DNA of 64,000 nt from JBMOLK01 sp049325575. Lineage in GTDB: Bacteria > Bacillota > Clostridia > Acetivibrionales > Acetivibrionaceae. The DNA is taken from contig JBMOLK010000174.1 in NCBI GenBank assembly GCA_049325575.1, positions 8,897 to 72,896 on the forward strand. Reading direction: 5' to 3'. Under the pieces are notes generated by a model. It saw only the letters and a program-made list of their open reading frames with translations. It was not told the DNA's origin and did no database searches. Shown here piece by piece: positions 63,084 through 64,000 of the stretch. Each line of letters starts with the position of its first letter. The first letter of the stretch is position 1. The position numbers and the translations under genes are program-made.

Positions 63084-64000
63084 TTAATTATTTATAATGA
63101 ATTGGATAACCTTCATATACATGTTAACCAGTTCCTTAACCTTATCATTTTTAAGCCTTGAAGCATTGTACTCACATATAAAGCAGATCTGATTATATTC
63201 TTCGCTTACCTCAAAGGTAATATCATAAATACCCGTCAAGTTCCGCGGTCTTAAAAGAAGGCCTTTTTGACAGAAGAAAGGCAGTATTGAGAGATTACTT
63301 TTACCTGCCGCCGTCTCTTCACTTATATCCCCCAGGCTGTATCCAGGCTCGCTGCCTATAATTCTCTTTTTATTTATAAGTCTGCCTAGCTCACCAAAAT
63401 CACGGATATCCTTTAAATCTACGCTCACTGGAAGCACCATGCCGCTATCGTCAAGCAGTGTCTGTACAGTTATGCTGTGTTTTTTTGCAGCCTGACCAAG
63501 CAAATATATGTAGGCTGATAGCATGATATCTATTTTTTCAACCTTTTCTCTTTTTGCCATCTCTTCCAGGCTTTTTAATATATTATCCCTCACATGGAAT
63601 TTAAAGTAAGAACCATAGGCTCCATTACCTTCTCCGGTAAAATACTCACCAGGAAGCTCCAGAAATGTAAAACCGATATCCCTGCCTTGTGTCTTTTCTC
63701 CATCTTCTATGAATTCTGCCAGCTTTGAAATTGTGGGATTGGAGAAAATATCGGTAACCTTGACCCTTCCCGGGTACAAAGCTTCCACCCTTGAATGCAT
63801 TCGTATCAATAGCAGCGAAGTACCGCCCAGATCGAAGAAATTATCTTTTACACCGACACTTTCTAGTCCCAATACTTCCTGCCAAATCTTAGCCAGCTTC
63901 CTTTCTATTATCCCTGTGGGTTCAACATACTCCGTGCCTGTATTTATACTTCCTATAGGCTCCGGAAGTGCTTTTCTGTCAGCTTTTCCGTTTGGTGAAA
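63084..64000 (-). CDS. NRPS C-terminal part (A a10 motif, PCP, partial condensation-like domain), 5' end outside window
   Basis: The reading frame runs in from the right edge. It opens with the last adenylation motif SPNGKADRKALPEP, then a linker (NTGTEYVEPTGIIERKLAKI) and a PCP (~VKDNFFDLGGTSLLLIRM, with the Ser arm). It ends with ~165 residues that look like the C-terminal lobe of a condensation domain (ISEETAAGKSNLSILPFF, ICFICEYNASRLKNDKVKEL) without the HHxxxDG motif. So this protein ends in a half-C, like the half-C domains starting the two later NRPSs. The first ORF codon near 63872 is an internal TTG, not the start. It is followed at 27 nt by the CPBP genes. Confidence 0.85.
   Translation of the reverse strand, partial: SPNGKADRKALPEPIGSINTGTEYVEPTGIIERKLAKIWQEVLGLESVGVKDNFFDLGGTSLLLIRMHSRVEALYPGRVKVTDIFSNPTISKLAEFIEDGEKTQGRDIGFTFLELPGEYFTGEGNGAYGSYFKFHVRDNILKSLEEMAKREKVEKIDIMLSAYIYLLGQAAKKHSITVQTLLDDSGMVLPVSVDLKDIRDFGELGRLINKKRIIGSEPGYSLGDISEETAAGKSNLSILPFFCQKGLLLRPRNLTGIYDITFEVSEEYNQICFICEYNASRLKNDKVKELVNMYMKVIQFIINN

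Overview
The window comes from an AT-rich, low-GC Gram-positive genome. It looks like an anaerobic, probably cellulolytic clostridium of the Acetivibrio/Ruminiclostridium/Pseudobacteroides kind. The evidence is strong GGAGG-type ribosome binding sites with frequent GTG/TTG starts, a GH3 beta-glucosidase very like clostridial BglB, a LysM-SleB cell-wall hydrolase under a c-di-AMP riboswitch, copper-amine-oxidase-N surface proteins, and a modular peptide synthetase cluster. The genus is inference.

Layout. 1-3.9 kb: end of a type I-B CRISPR-Cas operon (cas6, Cxxc-Cxxc cas8, start of cas7) led by a WYL regulator; no repeat array lies in the window. 4.0-5.0 kb: a promoter, a multi-helix structured RNA closed by a strong terminator, a small protein gene, and a decayed histidine kinase. 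5.0-10.4 kb: a lipoprotein, a TPR membrane protein, a GntR-ABC transporter operon with a palindromic operator, and another lipoprotein. 10.4-19.9 kb: the riboswitch-controlled hydrolase, a nitroreductase, a CuAO/MORN/beta-helix surface protein, bglB, several small conserved genes, a hemolysin III-like membrane protein and a Dps-like ferritin. 19.9-22.5 kb: a DUF2339 membrane protein.

22.6-26.7 kb: a two-gene operon of a cytoplasmic subtilase followed by one polypeptide that joins a trypsin-like protease, an EEP nuclease and an endonuclease I domain. All catalytic residues appear intact and there is no signal peptide. This is the best candidate here for an undescribed conflict or defence system. 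26.9-33.0 kb: cyclophilin, serC-serA, a GH-like lipoprotein and a glycosyltransferase. 33.0-41.5 kb: small membrane proteins, a divergent subtilase with an unusual C-terminal domain, and a three-gene operon of two CuAO-TPR proteins plus a membrane-anchored protein. All three proteins of that operon carry the same short Gly-Asp-Asn-Asn-Ile type motif.

41.8-64 kb (all minus strand): the 3' part of a hybrid trans-AT PKS/NRPS operon. In order of transcription it is: end of an NRPS, two degenerate CPBP membrane proteins, KS-ACP-C, then halfC-A(MT)-PCP-C-A-PCP-C, then halfC-A(MT)-PCP-E followed by a papain/BtrH-like C-terminal domain in place of a thioesterase, and finally a B12-type radical SAM enzyme followed by a strong terminator. 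Two adenylation domains are interrupted by methyltransferases between motifs a2 and a3. Specificity residues read by eye suggest Phe-like, Asp-like and Cys-like residues. The product is not identifiable from the sequence alone.
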